NCBI GenBank assembly: GCA_965249775.1
Contig: OZ252253.1
Span: forward strand, 3,968,001-4,032,000
Direction: 5' to 3'
From: UBA822 sp965249775
Lineage (GTDB): Bacteria; Gemmatimonadota; Gemmatimonadetes; Longimicrobiales; Gaopeijiaceae
DNA length: 64,000 nt
The position numbers and the translations under genes were made by a program. The notes under the pieces were generated by a model. The model did not search any database and was not told the DNA's origin. It worked only from the letters and a program-made list of their open reading frames with translations. Positions 7,253 through 15,827 of this stretch are shown one piece after another. The first letter of the stretch is position 1. Every line of letters begins with the position of its first letter.

Positions 7253-8755
7253 TTACGCCTCGGGCACGTCCACGTCGAAGACTCCTGTCTCGACCGCGCC
7301 GTCGATCTTCACTTGTACGAAGATCCGATACGCGCCCGGGGCCGGGAACACGAACGGAAAGCTCACGAGGTCGGTCGTGGCGTCCGACATCCCCGGCATG
7401 CCACTTCCCGGACTGTTGGAATCGGGGCCGTCTTCGGCCCTCCGGAAGCGCTCCTGGGCCGCCAGGTTTATGCTCCCGGCGGGGTGCATGTGGATGAATA
7501 CCGAGCCGTCGTCACGAGTTACCGCAGCATGGCTCAGCATGCCCATGTATGGCTCGAGGGCGGAGGGCGTGCCGTCCGGCTCCGTGACCCGGAAAGCCAG
7601 CGCGGTCTCAGCGTCCACCAGGGGCTGCCGGCCGGCCTCCCAGATCAGGGTCCGACCGCTAGGCAGCGCGAAGCGCTCGCCGCCGGCCCGCCCGGGGGCG
7701 GGGAGCACAGCCCAGGAGTCGTCCGGATCTCGACCGGGTGCCTCGAGCGACGCTGTCCCGACCTCCGCACCCACCGTCGCACTAACCCTGACCGTGTCGA
7801 CCAGCGTTTGCGAGAAGCCGGTCTCGTGCACGATATCGGCATAGATGCGATACGTCCCTGGCGGGAGGGGGGGGAAGGGTACGGCGAACGAGTTCGAGTC
7901 GGCGGACTCGGGGTGGACGTGCGCGAACGCACCCAGGGCCCCGTCTCCCACCAGGAACATGTGCATGAGCTTTCCGTGGTCGGGCATCAGTGGCGACCAC
8001 TGTCGTCCCCTCCACTGGGGATCGTCGATCTGCAGCGTGAGCACCGGCCCGGCTTCGCCGGCCTCCAAGACCGACGTCGTCGCGAGCGTCCGATAGATGC
8101 CGGCTCGATACGCGGTGTCTGTCGAGCCCCACCACGTCCATCCACCCCAGAGGATCAGAGCGAGCACGGCGCCACCTGCTCCGGTCGCAACAGCGCCTTG
8201 CAGACGCCGCCTCCGGTCAGGCTCCTCCCCAGGCGGTAGCACGCTCTCACGGACCGCGGCGCCGAAGACGGTCATCGCTCCGACGAAAAGAAACAACGCG
8301 GCGCCAAGCAGCCCCACTGCCATCCCTCCGCCCATCTCCCCACGGGTTTCGGCGACGGCGTTCACCGGCACGAACACAGTGCCCTCACCGGCATCACCCG
8401 CAACGTGAACGTGGACGCTGTACGAACCCGTGGTCATGAGCCAGAGCTCGGCCGAGTACAGGCCCGATTCGCCTGACACGGCCTGGGCGGTATCGGGAGG
8501 GGGCGCCCCATCCAGCCCCGCGTCCCAGCGTAGGGGACGTACGGTGACGAGGGCCGGCACCGACTCCCCGGTGCTCCGTACCGAGATCTGGGCGAGTCCC
8601 GGGATGACCCCCGGCGTCCGAACGATCACGCGCACCGGGTAGGGTCCGGCCATCCCCTCGAAGTACGCGTTCGAGCTCCCGACATGTGCCGACGCGACGA
8701 TCACGATGCCTAAGGTGAACGCGAGGGCTTGCCCTCTAGACCGACTCTTCTGCAC
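7253..8755 (-). CDS. Membrane-anchored protein with two FixH/YtkA-like His-rich domains
   Basis: A protein of 500 residues with an N-terminal signal peptide, a first beta-rich domain (PYPVRVIVRTPGVIPGLAQISV), two membrane segments (about 145-170 and 188-208), then two extracytoplasmic domains. These share a pattern: HGKLMHMFLVGDGALGAFAHVHPE and MGMLSHAAVTRDDGSVFIHMHPAG, each with clustered His and Met that could bind copper. FixH/YtkA-like domains are known beside cytochrome oxidase assembly and metal-handling genes. It is probably co-transcribed with the polytopic protein 30 bp upstream. The metal role is inference. Confidence 0.6.
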   Translation of the reverse strand: MQKSRSRGQALAFTLGIVIVASAHVGSSNAYFEGMAGPYPVRVIVRTPGVIPGLAQISVRSTGESVPALVTVRPLRWDAGLDGAPPPDTAQAVSGESGLYSAELWLMTTGSYSVHVHVAGDAGEGTVFVPVNAVAETRGEMGGGMAVGLLGAALFLFVGAMTVFGAAVRESVLPPGEEPDRRRRLQGAVATGAGGAVLALILWGGWTWWGSTDTAYRAGIYRTLATTSVLEAGEAGPVLTLQIDDPQWRGRQWSPLMPDHGKLMHMFLVGDGALGAFAHVHPESADSNSFAVPFPPLPPGTYRIYADIVHETGFSQTLVDTVRVSATVGAEVGTASLEAPGRDPDDSWAVLPAPGRAGGERFALPSGRTLIWEAGRQPLVDAETALAFRVTEPDGTPSALEPYMGMLSHAAVTRDDGSVFIHMHPAGSINLAAQERFRRAEDGPDSNSPGSGMPGMSDATTDLVSFPFVFPAPGAYRIFVQVKIDGAVETGVFDVDVPEA

Positions 8756-8785
8756 AGGGATCAGGTGCTTGCCAACGTCGCTAGC

Positions 8786-9982
8786 CTACCGCCGGACGCG
8801 ACTCATCCAGCCGCCCCACCAGAGCCCGGTCCGTGCAGACGCGAAGGCAATCACCCCAGCCCATGCGAGCGAGCTCGCTTGCGTCGAGCCCCAGAACTCG
8901 TATTGCCACGGCCCAGGACTCGAGTTGTAGTCCCACTGATCCGCCGCGAAGAAGAAGTTGCGCGCCCCCTCGTTGAGCATGAAGGCTGAAAAGTACCACT
9001 GCACGGCAAGGAGCACGGCCACAAAAGCGACGCCGGTGGCGCCCGCCAGGATCCAGGGGCTCAGGCGCGAGGCCTCCAGGGGAGGCTTCCTCATCAGCAG
9101 ATCGATCGCGAGCGCAGGCACGACCAACAGAAGCGGGAACGCGGGGGGAACCATGGTCTCGATCGGCCGCATGATCGGTCCGAGCAGCGGCTCGGCGGAG
9201 AAGAGCTGCAGGATCCATATCATGAGGACCGTCAACGTCATGTACGCGGCGGCCGCCCCCGTAGCTCCCCACCGAGAGAGCGAAGAGCGGGAGATGCCCA
9301 CGAGGAAGAGTGGGAAGACTCCGGCGCTCACCAAATAGAACGTGGAGCTCCTTTGGTCGTTGGGGAAGGAGAGGTATTCGGTCGCCACAGTGGCCATCGT
9401 CAGGATCAACATGCCCCCGGCGTAGACGAAGAGTAGCCGGGTCAGCCGGGAGTCGGCACCGGAGTTGTTCTGTCGCGCCAGCACCATGAGCATCGCACCG
9501 ATCTGGATCGCGATGATACCTGCGGCGAGTATCGTGTGAGGCGGGCTCAGGATCTCGACGTCGAGGCCGTACGTGTTGTGCCACCAGTCGTCGAAAGGCC
9601 CCGACACGATCATCGCTAGTGCGCCCCAGATACAGACCCACGCGCCGAGTGGACCACGGAATCCCCAGAACGTGACCCCCGCAGCGTGTTCGGTGGCCAT
9701 GCTCTGCGCGAATGTCGTGCGCAGAACCAACCAGCCGCACGAGAGCCCCGCCGCTGCGCCGCCGACGTAGATCGCCATGTGGGCTGCGGTCCAGAAGGAG
9801 TCCCGCCCGATCGTGCGGTGCCACGAGATGTCCCAGATGCCTCCGACGACCACGCTGGTCGAGGCGAAGACGACGGCCCAGACGTACCAGGGTACGCCCT
9901 GGTCGGCCGCATCAGCGAGGTCCGCGCCTGGTGGCTCCGGACTCGGGATTGTTGGGCGCTCAGCGGTGGCTGTCGTGCTCAC
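8786..9982 (-). CDS. Polytopic membrane protein with conserved-looking membrane histidines
   Basis: A protein of 398 residues with about 10 membrane segments after a soluble N-terminus. Histidines sit in or at the edges of helices in distinctive contexts: WDISWHRTIG, WTAAHMAIYVGG, DDWWHNTYG and SPPHTILAAG. That arrangement resembles heme- or copper-binding membrane proteins, but I do not recognise a named family. It precedes the FixH/YtkA-like gene by 30 bp on the same strand, so the two probably act together. No oxidase subunits are visible nearby. Confidence 0.6.
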   Translation of the reverse strand: MSTTATAERPTIPSPEPPGADLADAADQGVPWYVWAVVFASTSVVVGGIWDISWHRTIGRDSFWTAAHMAIYVGGAAAGLSCGWLVLRTTFAQSMATEHAAGVTFWGFRGPLGAWVCIWGALAMIVSGPFDDWWHNTYGLDVEILSPPHTILAAGIIAIQIGAMLMVLARQNNSGADSRLTRLLFVYAGGMLILTMATVATEYLSFPNDQRSSTFYLVSAGVFPLFLVGISRSSLSRWGATGAAAAYMTLTVLMIWILQLFSAEPLLGPIMRPIETMVPPAFPLLLVVPALAIDLLMRKPPLEASRLSPWILAGATGVAFVAVLLAVQWYFSAFMLNEGARNFFFAADQWDYNSSPGPWQYEFWGSTQASSLAWAGVIAFASARTGLWWGGWMSRVRR

Positions 9983-10147
9983 GGTAGTCTCTCCAGTGGG
10001 TCCTCACCTCGTCCTCCGCTCCGCTAGTGTACATCCCTTCCGCCGCCGTTGGAATCCCCCGGCTCGATTCCCCAAGACGTCAGTTAAGGACAGGAGGTTT
10101 CACTCGGCCGGCTCTCCGAATTATACCCCACGGACCAGAAGCTCACT

Positions 10148-11110
10148 CTAGAACACGGCGGTCGGGTTGATCGCCGCTCCGGCCCCATGCGGAACTCCGG
10201 TCGGCGAGGCCACGAACATGAACTCCCACCGGTTCAGGTCGTTGGCCGTCTGGGCGATCTCTTCGAGACCGAGGTTGTCGAAGAGGTGCACACCGAGGCT
10301 CACGAGCGCGAAGACATGAATCGGCACGGGGACGCCCGGGACCTGGCCGCCCTCTTGGGGCACATCAGAACCGAGCAGCGCGATGTCCCGCTCCTTGAAG
10401 AAAGGCATCAGCGAAGGGTGGTATCCCCCCTGCTGCCCGACGTCACGGCCGGTGCGCAGGAACAGCGCATCGCCCGACGAAATCCTGATGCCGGTCTCCG
10501 CTTCCCACGCCTCGATGTCCGCCCGACGAACGGCCGTGCCGGGCAGATCCACCAGGACGCCGCGAGTGACGAGTCCGTCCTTCGCGTTGATAACCCCCAA
10601 CTGTGTACAGCCGTCTTCTCTGGAGGCAACGGCCTCGAAGTCGAAACCGTTGTAGACCTTGCCGTTGTACGCCACGTGGCAAAGAGCGTCCAGATGGGAC
10701 ACGAGGCTGCCGTGGTATTCGATCTCGTAGCGCTCCCAGAAGAATCCGCCCTGCACGTTGATGTCGAACACGCTGCGGACCGAGCCCACTAGGACTGGCG
10801 CCCGGTTCGCATCGGCCTCGTCGGGGTTTGGAAGGGTGCTGACGGTCATGTCCCGCGCCATCGAGACGGTTCGGCCCGTCTGGACGAGTCGGGCAGCGGC
10901 CACGCGCTTGGCCGGCGTGATCAGGTTGAGGGCCCCCAGCTGGTCGTCTGCTCCCCAGCGGCCCCAATTCGACAGGTCGGTCATCCAGGTTTCGAATTGC
11001 TCCCTGGTGACCTCCTGGGCTGGCTCGGCCTGGGCGCTCGCATCCGAGATCGAGCCGCACACAATCATAGTCGTGGCCACCAGGCCACCCGTCACAGCTA
11101 GGATTCGCAT
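10148..11110 (-). CDS. Exported cyclase-family hydrolase (kynurenine formamidase-like)
   Basis: 320 residues from ATG 11110 (AAGGGAG upstream), with a signal peptide ending near ASAQA (about 25). The cyclase fold signatures are present: NWGRWGADDQLGALNLITPAKR, then GSLVSHLDALCHVAYNGKVYNG with metal-ligand histidines (the family motif is HxGTHxDxPxH; here SHLDALCH), GVLVDL, SGDALFLRTG and PIHVFALVSLGVHLFDNL. Family members hydrolyse N-formylkynurenine or similar amides with a bound metal; the substrate here is unknown. The frame runs open upstream to 11359 and includes a kinase-gene-like leader (11216-11263), which I consider non-coding relic sequence. Confidence 0.8.
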   Translation of the reverse strand: MRILAVTGGLVATTMIVCGSISDASAQAEPAQEVTREQFETWMTDLSNWGRWGADDQLGALNLITPAKRVAAARLVQTGRTVSMARDMTVSTLPNPDEADANRAPVLVGSVRSVFDINVQGGFFWERYEIEYHGSLVSHLDALCHVAYNGKVYNGFDFEAVASREDGCTQLGVINAKDGLVTRGVLVDLPGTAVRRADIEAWEAETGIRISSGDALFLRTGRDVGQQGGYHPSLMPFFKERDIALLGSDVPQEGGQVPGVPVPIHVFALVSLGVHLFDNLGLEEIAQTANDLNRWEFMFVASPTGVPHGAGAAINPTAVF

Positions 11111-11215
11111 GATGTACTCCCTTTGATGTTGCCTCCCACCAAGAACGGCCGACCTGCAGGAAGCGGCTAGAGGCGAATTCGTTACCCACGCAGGGCTCAG
11201 TTGCCGAGCGACGGC

Positions 11216-11263
11216 GTCGGACATGGCGGACAAAATGCCTCTAAGGCGTATAGGGCGGCAAGC
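11216..11263 (-). promoter_or_regulatory. Leader and start-codon region resembling that of the kinase gene
   Basis: About 48 bp matching the leader of the kinase gene (15263-15310) at roughly 80% identity by eye. The matched part includes TCTAAGGCGT on the plus strand and the start-codon context reading M-S-D on the minus strand. Here the ATG (11224) opens a frame that runs into the cyclase gene without kinase sequence. It is either a shared promoter type or a captured 5' end. Confidence 0.5.
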
Positions 11264-11343
11264 ATGTTGCCTCGGCGGATTCAGAATCAGCTTCTGCAAC
11301 CGTGAGCTCGAGGTCTCCACGGTGTAGCTTGGCCCCTTCGTCC

Positions 11344-11557
11344 TTAACCTGCCGGCCACCTGTCTGGACTGCGTCGTTCGTGCAGGCAGGACAAAACCAC
11401 TACTTCAGATGTCCACGATGTAGAAGAGCGCGTAGGGGAATCGGCGGAAGACGACCCGCCGGACATCCCCCCGAACCGTCGCATACATTTCAGGGGTCTG
11501 CGAGATCGTCGACAAGGCATCGAGGATCGTGCGGTAGAGGTCGGAGGCGGATTGGAA
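11344..11557 (-). pseudogene. Decayed RelE/ParE toxin (truncated and frameshifted)
   Basis: The minus strand at 11405-11557 encodes a RelE/ParE C-terminal part (SDLYRTILDALSTISQTPEM, then VRRVVFRRFPYALFYIVD) and meets TGA at 11405-11407. The expected continuation (EVVVLSCLHERRSPDRW) lies in another frame at about 11344-11402, so a frameshift separates them. The first 35 or so residues of a normal toxin are missing, with an in-frame stop just upstream. It lies directly downstream of an antitoxin gene, as an intact toxin would. Confidence 0.75.
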
Positions 11558-11567
11558 ACGGGGTCAA

Positions 11568-11786
11568 CTACTCCGACTCGAGCCGAGCTTTCACCTCGTC
11601 CCAAGGGACTGAGGACGATGGATCCCGTTGATGCTCTTCGAGGCGACGATCAACAACGGTTGCCTGCGCCTCCGTCAGGGGCAGTTCCTGCGCACTTGGC
11701 TGAAGCGTTTCCCAGATGTCCTGGGCGAGTTGAACGCGCTCTGTGACACTCAGACGCTTAATCGCCTCCATATCGATCTTTACCAT
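11568..11786 (-). CDS. Addiction-module component (antitoxin) left beside a dead toxin
   Basis: 72 residues from ATG 11786; an upstream in-frame ATG at 11846 is possible. The sequence MEAIKRLSVTERVQLAQDIWETL followed by TEAQATVVDRRLEEHQRDPSSSVPWDEVKARL is the small helical addiction-module protein family (CHP02574 type) that pairs with RelE/ParE toxins. The partner immediately downstream is a pseudogene, so this antitoxin is orphaned. The ribosome site is weak. Confidence 0.75.
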   Translation of the reverse strand: MVKIDMEAIKRLSVTERVQLAQDIWETLQPSAQELPLTEAQATVVDRRLEEHQRDPSSSVPWDEVKARLESE

Positions 11787-11879
11787 GCCTTGAATGTGGC
11801 GGACTCCTGCACGGATCTCAAGCCGGAGAGGCTCCTTGTGATCCATTCCGCTGGGGTGCTCCGACGGGCACGTGCTTGA

Positions 11880-11892
11880 CTAGTCTGACTAG
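11880..11892. promoter_or_regulatory. Palindromic operator before the second VapC pair
   Basis: CTAGTCTGACTAG is an inverted repeat (CTAGTC/GACTAG around one base), 19 bp before the antitoxin ATG at 11911. It overlaps a TTGACT at 11876-11881 and precedes TATAAC, so it is placed to autorepress the operon. Confidence 0.55.
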
Positions 11893-11910
11893 ATATAACA
11901 ATATCCGGTT

Positions 11911-12189
11911 ATGGCTGATATCTACTCCATCTACGATGCCAAGGCTCGATTCAGCGAGTTGATCCGCACCGTGCGTGCGGGCCGGACCGTCCTGGTCTCC
12001 TATCGCGGCGAGCCGGTGGCGGAAATCAGGCCTATCCAGGATGCCGGCGGCAACGAGTTGGCACGGCGCCTCCATATGTTGGAGGGCCTCGGCATTTTGG
12101 TGCGTGGGTCCGAGCGGGCGGACCAGCTACGTCCTATCGCGCGGAGGCCGGGGGCCCTCCAGCGCTTCCTCGAAGAGCGGGACGAGTGA
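11911..12189 (+). CDS. Antitoxin, Phd/YefM family
   Basis: A protein of 92 residues. The N-terminal fold is standard Phd (IYSIYDAKARFSELIRTVRAGRTVLVSYRGEPVAEIRPI), and a longer than usual C-terminal part (about 45-92) is rich in Arg and Glu and would mask the toxin. The stop codon overlaps the toxin's GTG start (GTGA at 12186-12189). The palindrome at 11880-11892 is the likely autoregulatory site. Confidence 0.88.
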   Translation: MADIYSIYDAKARFSELIRTVRAGRTVLVSYRGEPVAEIRPIQDAGGNELARRLHMLEGLGILVRGSERADQLRPIARRPGALQRFLEERDE

Positions 12190-12566
12190 AGGCCGGGTAC
12201 GTCGACACGTCCTGCCTGGTCGCGATCGCATTCGACGAGCCCGAGCGCACCGAGGTGGCCTCCCGACTAGGCGAGCACGACATGCTGCTTTCCTCGAACC
12301 TGCTGGAGGCCGAGTTTCGGTCCGCACTGGCCCGAGAGTCCGCCGACCTCGACGAGGCTCTCTTTTCGTGGATTACCTGGGTTCTGCCCGACCGGCCGCT
12401 CTCTGCCGAGATCACTCGAGTTCTCGGGGCCGCGTATCTGCGAGGCGCGGATCTCTGGCACCTGTCGATGGCGATCTACGTGACCTCCGACCCCGCGGAC
12501 CTCACGTTCCTGACTCTTGACCAGCGACAGAGGGAGGTAGCCGAGGCGCTCGGGTTCCGAGTTTGA
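12186..12566 (+). CDS. PIN-domain toxin, VapC type
   Basis: 126 residues from GTG 12186, coupled to the antitoxin stop. The four acidic PIN positions are visible: Asp7 in GYVDTSCLVAIAF, Glu in NLLEAEFRSAL near 42, Asp in GADLWHLSMA near 90, and Asp in FLTLDQRQREVAEALGF near 112. The catalytic set is complete, so it should be an active RNase when free of antitoxin. It converges with the kinase gene 56 bp away. Confidence 0.9.
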   Translation: MKAGYVDTSCLVAIAFDEPERTEVASRLGEHDMLLSSNLLEAEFRSALARESADLDEALFSWITWVLPDRPLSAEITRVLGAAYLRGADLWHLSMAIYVTSDPADLTFLTLDQRQREVAEALGFRV

Positions 12567-12621
12567 GGGCTCACCTCTACGGATTCAGAACGTTCAGGGC
12601 GGGCGACCGGATCGGACACGG

Positions 12622-15270
12622 TCATCGCAGCCTCGTCATCTCCTCAACGATCTCGGGCCAGTTTAGGATCCAGATGAGAGGCCTTCCGGCCTGATTCAGA
12701 TCATTACCTATCCTGACATGCACGAACTCTTCGCCGTCGGGGTGCACATCGTAGTTCACGCTCGAGATTGGGTTCAGGTCGCTCACGCCGCCGAATTGCT
12801 GGACTCGCCCCGTCACCCGGAAGCCGTCGTCTGTTGATACCGAAGCGGCCATGATAGTCGCACCGGCCGCGAAGTAGACGATGTTCCCGTCAGGCGCCCA
12901 GCGCGGAGAGTTGCCACCGTTCGTCGAGACCGGGTACCGGCCGCCCTCGCCGCTCGCGGCCGCCACGTACACCTCCTGCTCACCCGAGCGGTCGGAGGTG
13001 TACGCGAGCCATTGCCCGTTGGGCGAGAGCTGTGGATGGACCTCGTCGAACTCGCTCTCCAACACCCACCGAGGCGTAGAGTCCCCTAGTGTGAGCAGGC
13101 CGACGTCCCAGCTTTCTCTGAGCGCTTGGAAGGCGAGCGTCTGCCCGTCCGGCGACCAGGAGCCGGGTATCGCACGGAAGTCCGTGGCGAGCAACTGTTC
13201 CGCTGGACCGCTCCCGTCGGCGGGTTGCCAGTAGAGCTGCCCTGGGCCTCCCTCCCGCCGGCTCGAGAAAGCGATGCGCGTACCTTCGGGTGTCCACACG
13301 GGTGTCTCGTTGCGATCGCCTTCGTCTGTGAGGCGCTCGAGTGTCTCCTGGTCGCGGTCGAAGATCCAGATGTCCTGGCCCTCGCCGAGGTCGACGATCC
13401 GCATGGCGATGCGCGCTCCGTCCGGCGAAAACGCGGGGTCCTCCAGGTTGCCTTGTTCGGGCAACTGCACCTCCGTTGGCCCGCCGGTTCCTACAAGTAT
13501 GAGCGGCTGAGAGCTACTTGCCGTACCGGTCTCGTACGCCAGTCCGCCCTCGGCGGAGAGAGCAAACTCGCCCATCAGGCCCGGGCCGCCCCCCGCCACC
13601 CCGTCGAGGATCGCGACTGACTGTCCGGTGGTGCGACGCGCGGACGGATCGAAGGGCTGGGCCAGCAACGTCCCGTCTGCACCCGAAAAAACCAGGTGGC
13701 CGGACGCATAGGCCGCGCGCGTCCCGAACCCGAGTGTGTCCGCCGCCCCCGTCTCCAGGTCGACCACAGCGATGAGGTGGGTTGAGGCGCCGCTCGTGCG
13801 GACGGTCACCAGGGTGGCTTCGCCGCCCGGCAACATCCAAGGGAAAAGGTACGGTGGCCCGTCAGTGCTCGATGGGACAGGCGTCGCCACCCCGCCGGCT
13901 CCGGGCACGGTGTAAATCGCGCCCCTGTTATCGGCGAAGACGATGACGTCGTTGTCGCCCCAGCTAGCTCCGTTCGGCGGGGTTGTCTCTGTGATCGGCA
14001 CGGGCGGTCCGCCTGTCATCGGGACCTTCCGGAGGTAGCCGTCGGAGTGGAAGCCGAGCCAGCGCCCGTCCGAGTTAAAGAACGGGATCGAGGCCCCCTC
14101 CGTTCCGGGGACCTCCTCGGCTTCGAGCTGCCCGAGTCTACGGCGGTACAACCGATACTCGTTCGGTCGGGCGCCGATGAAGACCAGCCACTCTCCGTCC
14201 GGGGAAAGCGCCTGCACAGGGCCGCAACAGCGGCCGAAAAGTACAAAGCCTTCCGGGGGGGCAACCGTGAAGCGCGTCAGGGGCCTCGGACTCTCGGGCG
14301 CCGTGAGACGCCCTCCCAGGAAGACCAGTAAAAGCGCGGCCAGCGCCGCGAGTCCGACAAGCACCGCGGGCCGCCGCGACCTCTGCGGCTTCGGCTCTAC
14401 CTCGGCGGGGACGGGCGTCGTACTCGGCAGCGTGAACGCCGGGTTCGTGAGCGCGTCCGCGAAGGCTGCGGCCGTTGCGAAGCGGTCAGCCGGCGTCCTG
14501 CTGAGCGCCTTCGCGAGTGCCGCGTCGATGTGCACCGGGACGGTGTCCCGCTCGTCGGAGACGGGGCCAGCCTTCGACGTGATGATCTTGGCCAGGATCA
14601 CCTGGGCGGAGCCCCCCTTGTAGGGCGGCTCACCGGCGAGCATCTCGTAGAGCATCGCAGCGAGCGAGTACACGTCGCTACGTGCGTCTACCTCGCGGTC
14701 GCCCATCGCTTGCTCGGGGCTCATGTAGAACGGGGTCCCCAGCGAGAGCCCCGTCTCGGTCAGGCGCCCTCCTCCAGCCGTGGTGACGGCAAGCGCGATT
14801 CCGAAGTCGGCCACGAGCGGACGTCCCTTGCTGAGCAGGACGTTGGCAGGTTTGATGTCACGATGGATGACGCCACTGTCGTGCGCGGCCTGGAGGGCGC
14901 CCGCGACGTCGGTTGCGATTCTGACTGCCTCGTCCACAGGAAGCTGGTGCTCGCGATCCAACCTCTGCCTGAGGCTCTCCCCCTCTACCCACGGCATCAC
15001 ATAGAACACGAAGCCGTCGGCTTCCCCGGAATCGAACAACGGCAAGATGTGCGGGTGTTGCAGGTTCGCTGTCGTCTTGATCTCGCCCAAGAAACGTTCG
15101 GCTCCCACCAGCGCGGCCAGCTCGGGCTTCAGAAGCTTGAGGGCGACCTTACGCTCGTGCTTGAGGTCGTCGGCCAGATACACGGTGGCCATGCCGCCCT
15201 CGCCGAGCTCACGCTCGATCGTATAGCGACCCTCGAGGGCGGCGTTCAGACGGGTGATGGGATCGGACAT
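12622..15270 (-). CDS. Ser/Thr protein kinase with TolB-like WD40 propeller
   Basis: 882 residues from ATG 15270 (MSDPITRLNAALEGRYTIERELG), the usual start of this family; an open frame continues upstream without homology. Kinase motifs: GEGGMATVYLA 24-32, Lys45, HRDIKPANVLL 136-146, DFGIA 155-159, then the SPEQA activation-segment motif. Residues about 165-280 complete the kinase; one membrane helix follows near 320-340, placing the rest outside. The C-terminal 500 residues are repeated blades of the form SPDGxxLAFxS, a TolB/PD40-like propeller that likely senses or binds a partner. The architecture is abundant in Gemmatimonadota. Confidence 0.9.
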   Translation of the reverse strand: MSDPITRLNAALEGRYTIERELGEGGMATVYLADDLKHERKVALKLLKPELAALVGAERFLGEIKTTANLQHPHILPLFDSGEADGFVFYVMPWVEGESLRQRLDREHQLPVDEAVRIATDVAGALQAAHDSGVIHRDIKPANVLLSKGRPLVADFGIALAVTTAGGGRLTETGLSLGTPFYMSPEQAMGDREVDARSDVYSLAAMLYEMLAGEPPYKGGSAQVILAKIITSKAGPVSDERDTVPVHIDAALAKALSRTPADRFATAAAFADALTNPAFTLPSTTPVPAEVEPKPQRSRRPAVLVGLAALAALLLVFLGGRLTAPESPRPLTRFTVAPPEGFVLFGRCCGPVQALSPDGEWLVFIGARPNEYRLYRRRLGQLEAEEVPGTEGASIPFFNSDGRWLGFHSDGYLRKVPMTGGPPVPITETTPPNGASWGDNDVIVFADNRGAIYTVPGAGGVATPVPSSTDGPPYLFPWMLPGGEATLVTVRTSGASTHLIAVVDLETGAADTLGFGTRAAYASGHLVFSGADGTLLAQPFDPSARRTTGQSVAILDGVAGGGPGLMGEFALSAEGGLAYETGTASSSQPLILVGTGGPTEVQLPEQGNLEDPAFSPDGARIAMRIVDLGEGQDIWIFDRDQETLERLTDEGDRNETPVWTPEGTRIAFSSRREGGPGQLYWQPADGSGPAEQLLATDFRAIPGSWSPDGQTLAFQALRESWDVGLLTLGDSTPRWVLESEFDEVHPQLSPNGQWLAYTSDRSGEQEVYVAAASGEGGRYPVSTNGGNSPRWAPDGNIVYFAAGATIMAASVSTDDGFRVTGRVQQFGGVSDLNPISSVNYDVHPDGEEFVHVRIGNDLNQAGRPLIWILNWPEIVEEMTRLR

Positions 15271-15636
15271 GCCCGACAACATGCGTCTAAGGCGTGTCGG
15301 GTTGCAAGCAAGCAAGCCCGGATATCCGGGGATGGCGGCTCCTTGCTTCGCGGGTGGAAGCGAGAGCGATCGACGGTCCTCCTCCGGCCAGCGCTTCGCT
15401 CCACCGCCTTCGACGGCGGACTGTCCTGCGGAGGACCATCGATCGCTCTCGCTCAAGCATGTTCTTGGAGCCGAACACCGCCCGCCCGGGCTTGGGGGGG
15501 CTTTGGCGGGTAGGTGGGTGAGCGCTTTGATGGGCTTCGCCGTAAGACTGCTCCTTCCGGGGGATCACCGCCAATTCCTCCTATGTGCGACTACGATTCC
15601 TGTTTGTACAGCTATTGACTTCTGTTTGTACCGCAG
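15271..15636. other. Gene-free stretch holding kinase leader and repeat
   Basis: This 366-bp stretch has no supportable gene. The left end (to about 15310) is the kinase leader with the CGCCTTAGAC-type block shared with 11216-11263. The middle (15333-15452) is the dispersed hairpin repeat. The right part contains two direct copies of TTCTGTTTGTAC-like sequence about 23 bp apart (about 15597-15634), whose role is unclear. Confidence 0.6.
15333..15452. repeat. Dispersed long-hairpin repeat, copy A
   Basis: About 120 bp with a 23-bp near-perfect outer inverted repeat (15360-15382 with 15430-15452, one mismatch). Smaller hairpins lie inside (AGCG/CGCT, CCGCC/GGCGG). A second copy at 60732-60852 shares the core at about 94% identity by eye. 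There is no transposase or coding content. It resembles REP/BIME or non-autonomous palindromic elements. It lies just upstream of the kinase gene. Confidence 0.75.
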
Positions 15637-15785
15637 TGTCGTCCGCAGACTTCTCCGGCCTCGAGAAGCTGGCGAGCGCCGCGGGCGACCGGTTCGCGTT
15701 TGGCGCGTTGCTCTATGATGGAGAGAAGGTGCTTCCACTCGGCGAAAACCTTGCTGCCGTGCCGATCTCCTGCCTCTGGAACTGA
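15637..15785 (+). pseudogene. C-terminal remnant of a DUF4143-type AAA ATPase
   Basis: About 48 codons ending at TGA 15783-15785 read DFSGLEKLASAAGDRFAFGALLY, then DGEKVLPLGENLAAVPISCLW, the characteristic tail of AAA_14/DUF4143 ATPases. There is no P-loop, no Walker B and no start or ribosome site in the preceding sequence, so this is a relic. Such ATPases are often in the mobile TA-like gene pool, in keeping with the decayed toxin nearby. Confidence 0.65.
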
Positions 15786-15827
15786 ACGCCGATAACAGGC
15801 CGGTCACTCGCACAGATTCCAGACCTA

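Noticed and set aside
14530..15513. Plus-strand frame of 327 codons over the kinase start
   Set aside because: It is antisense to the kinase domain and repeat region and has no family motifs.
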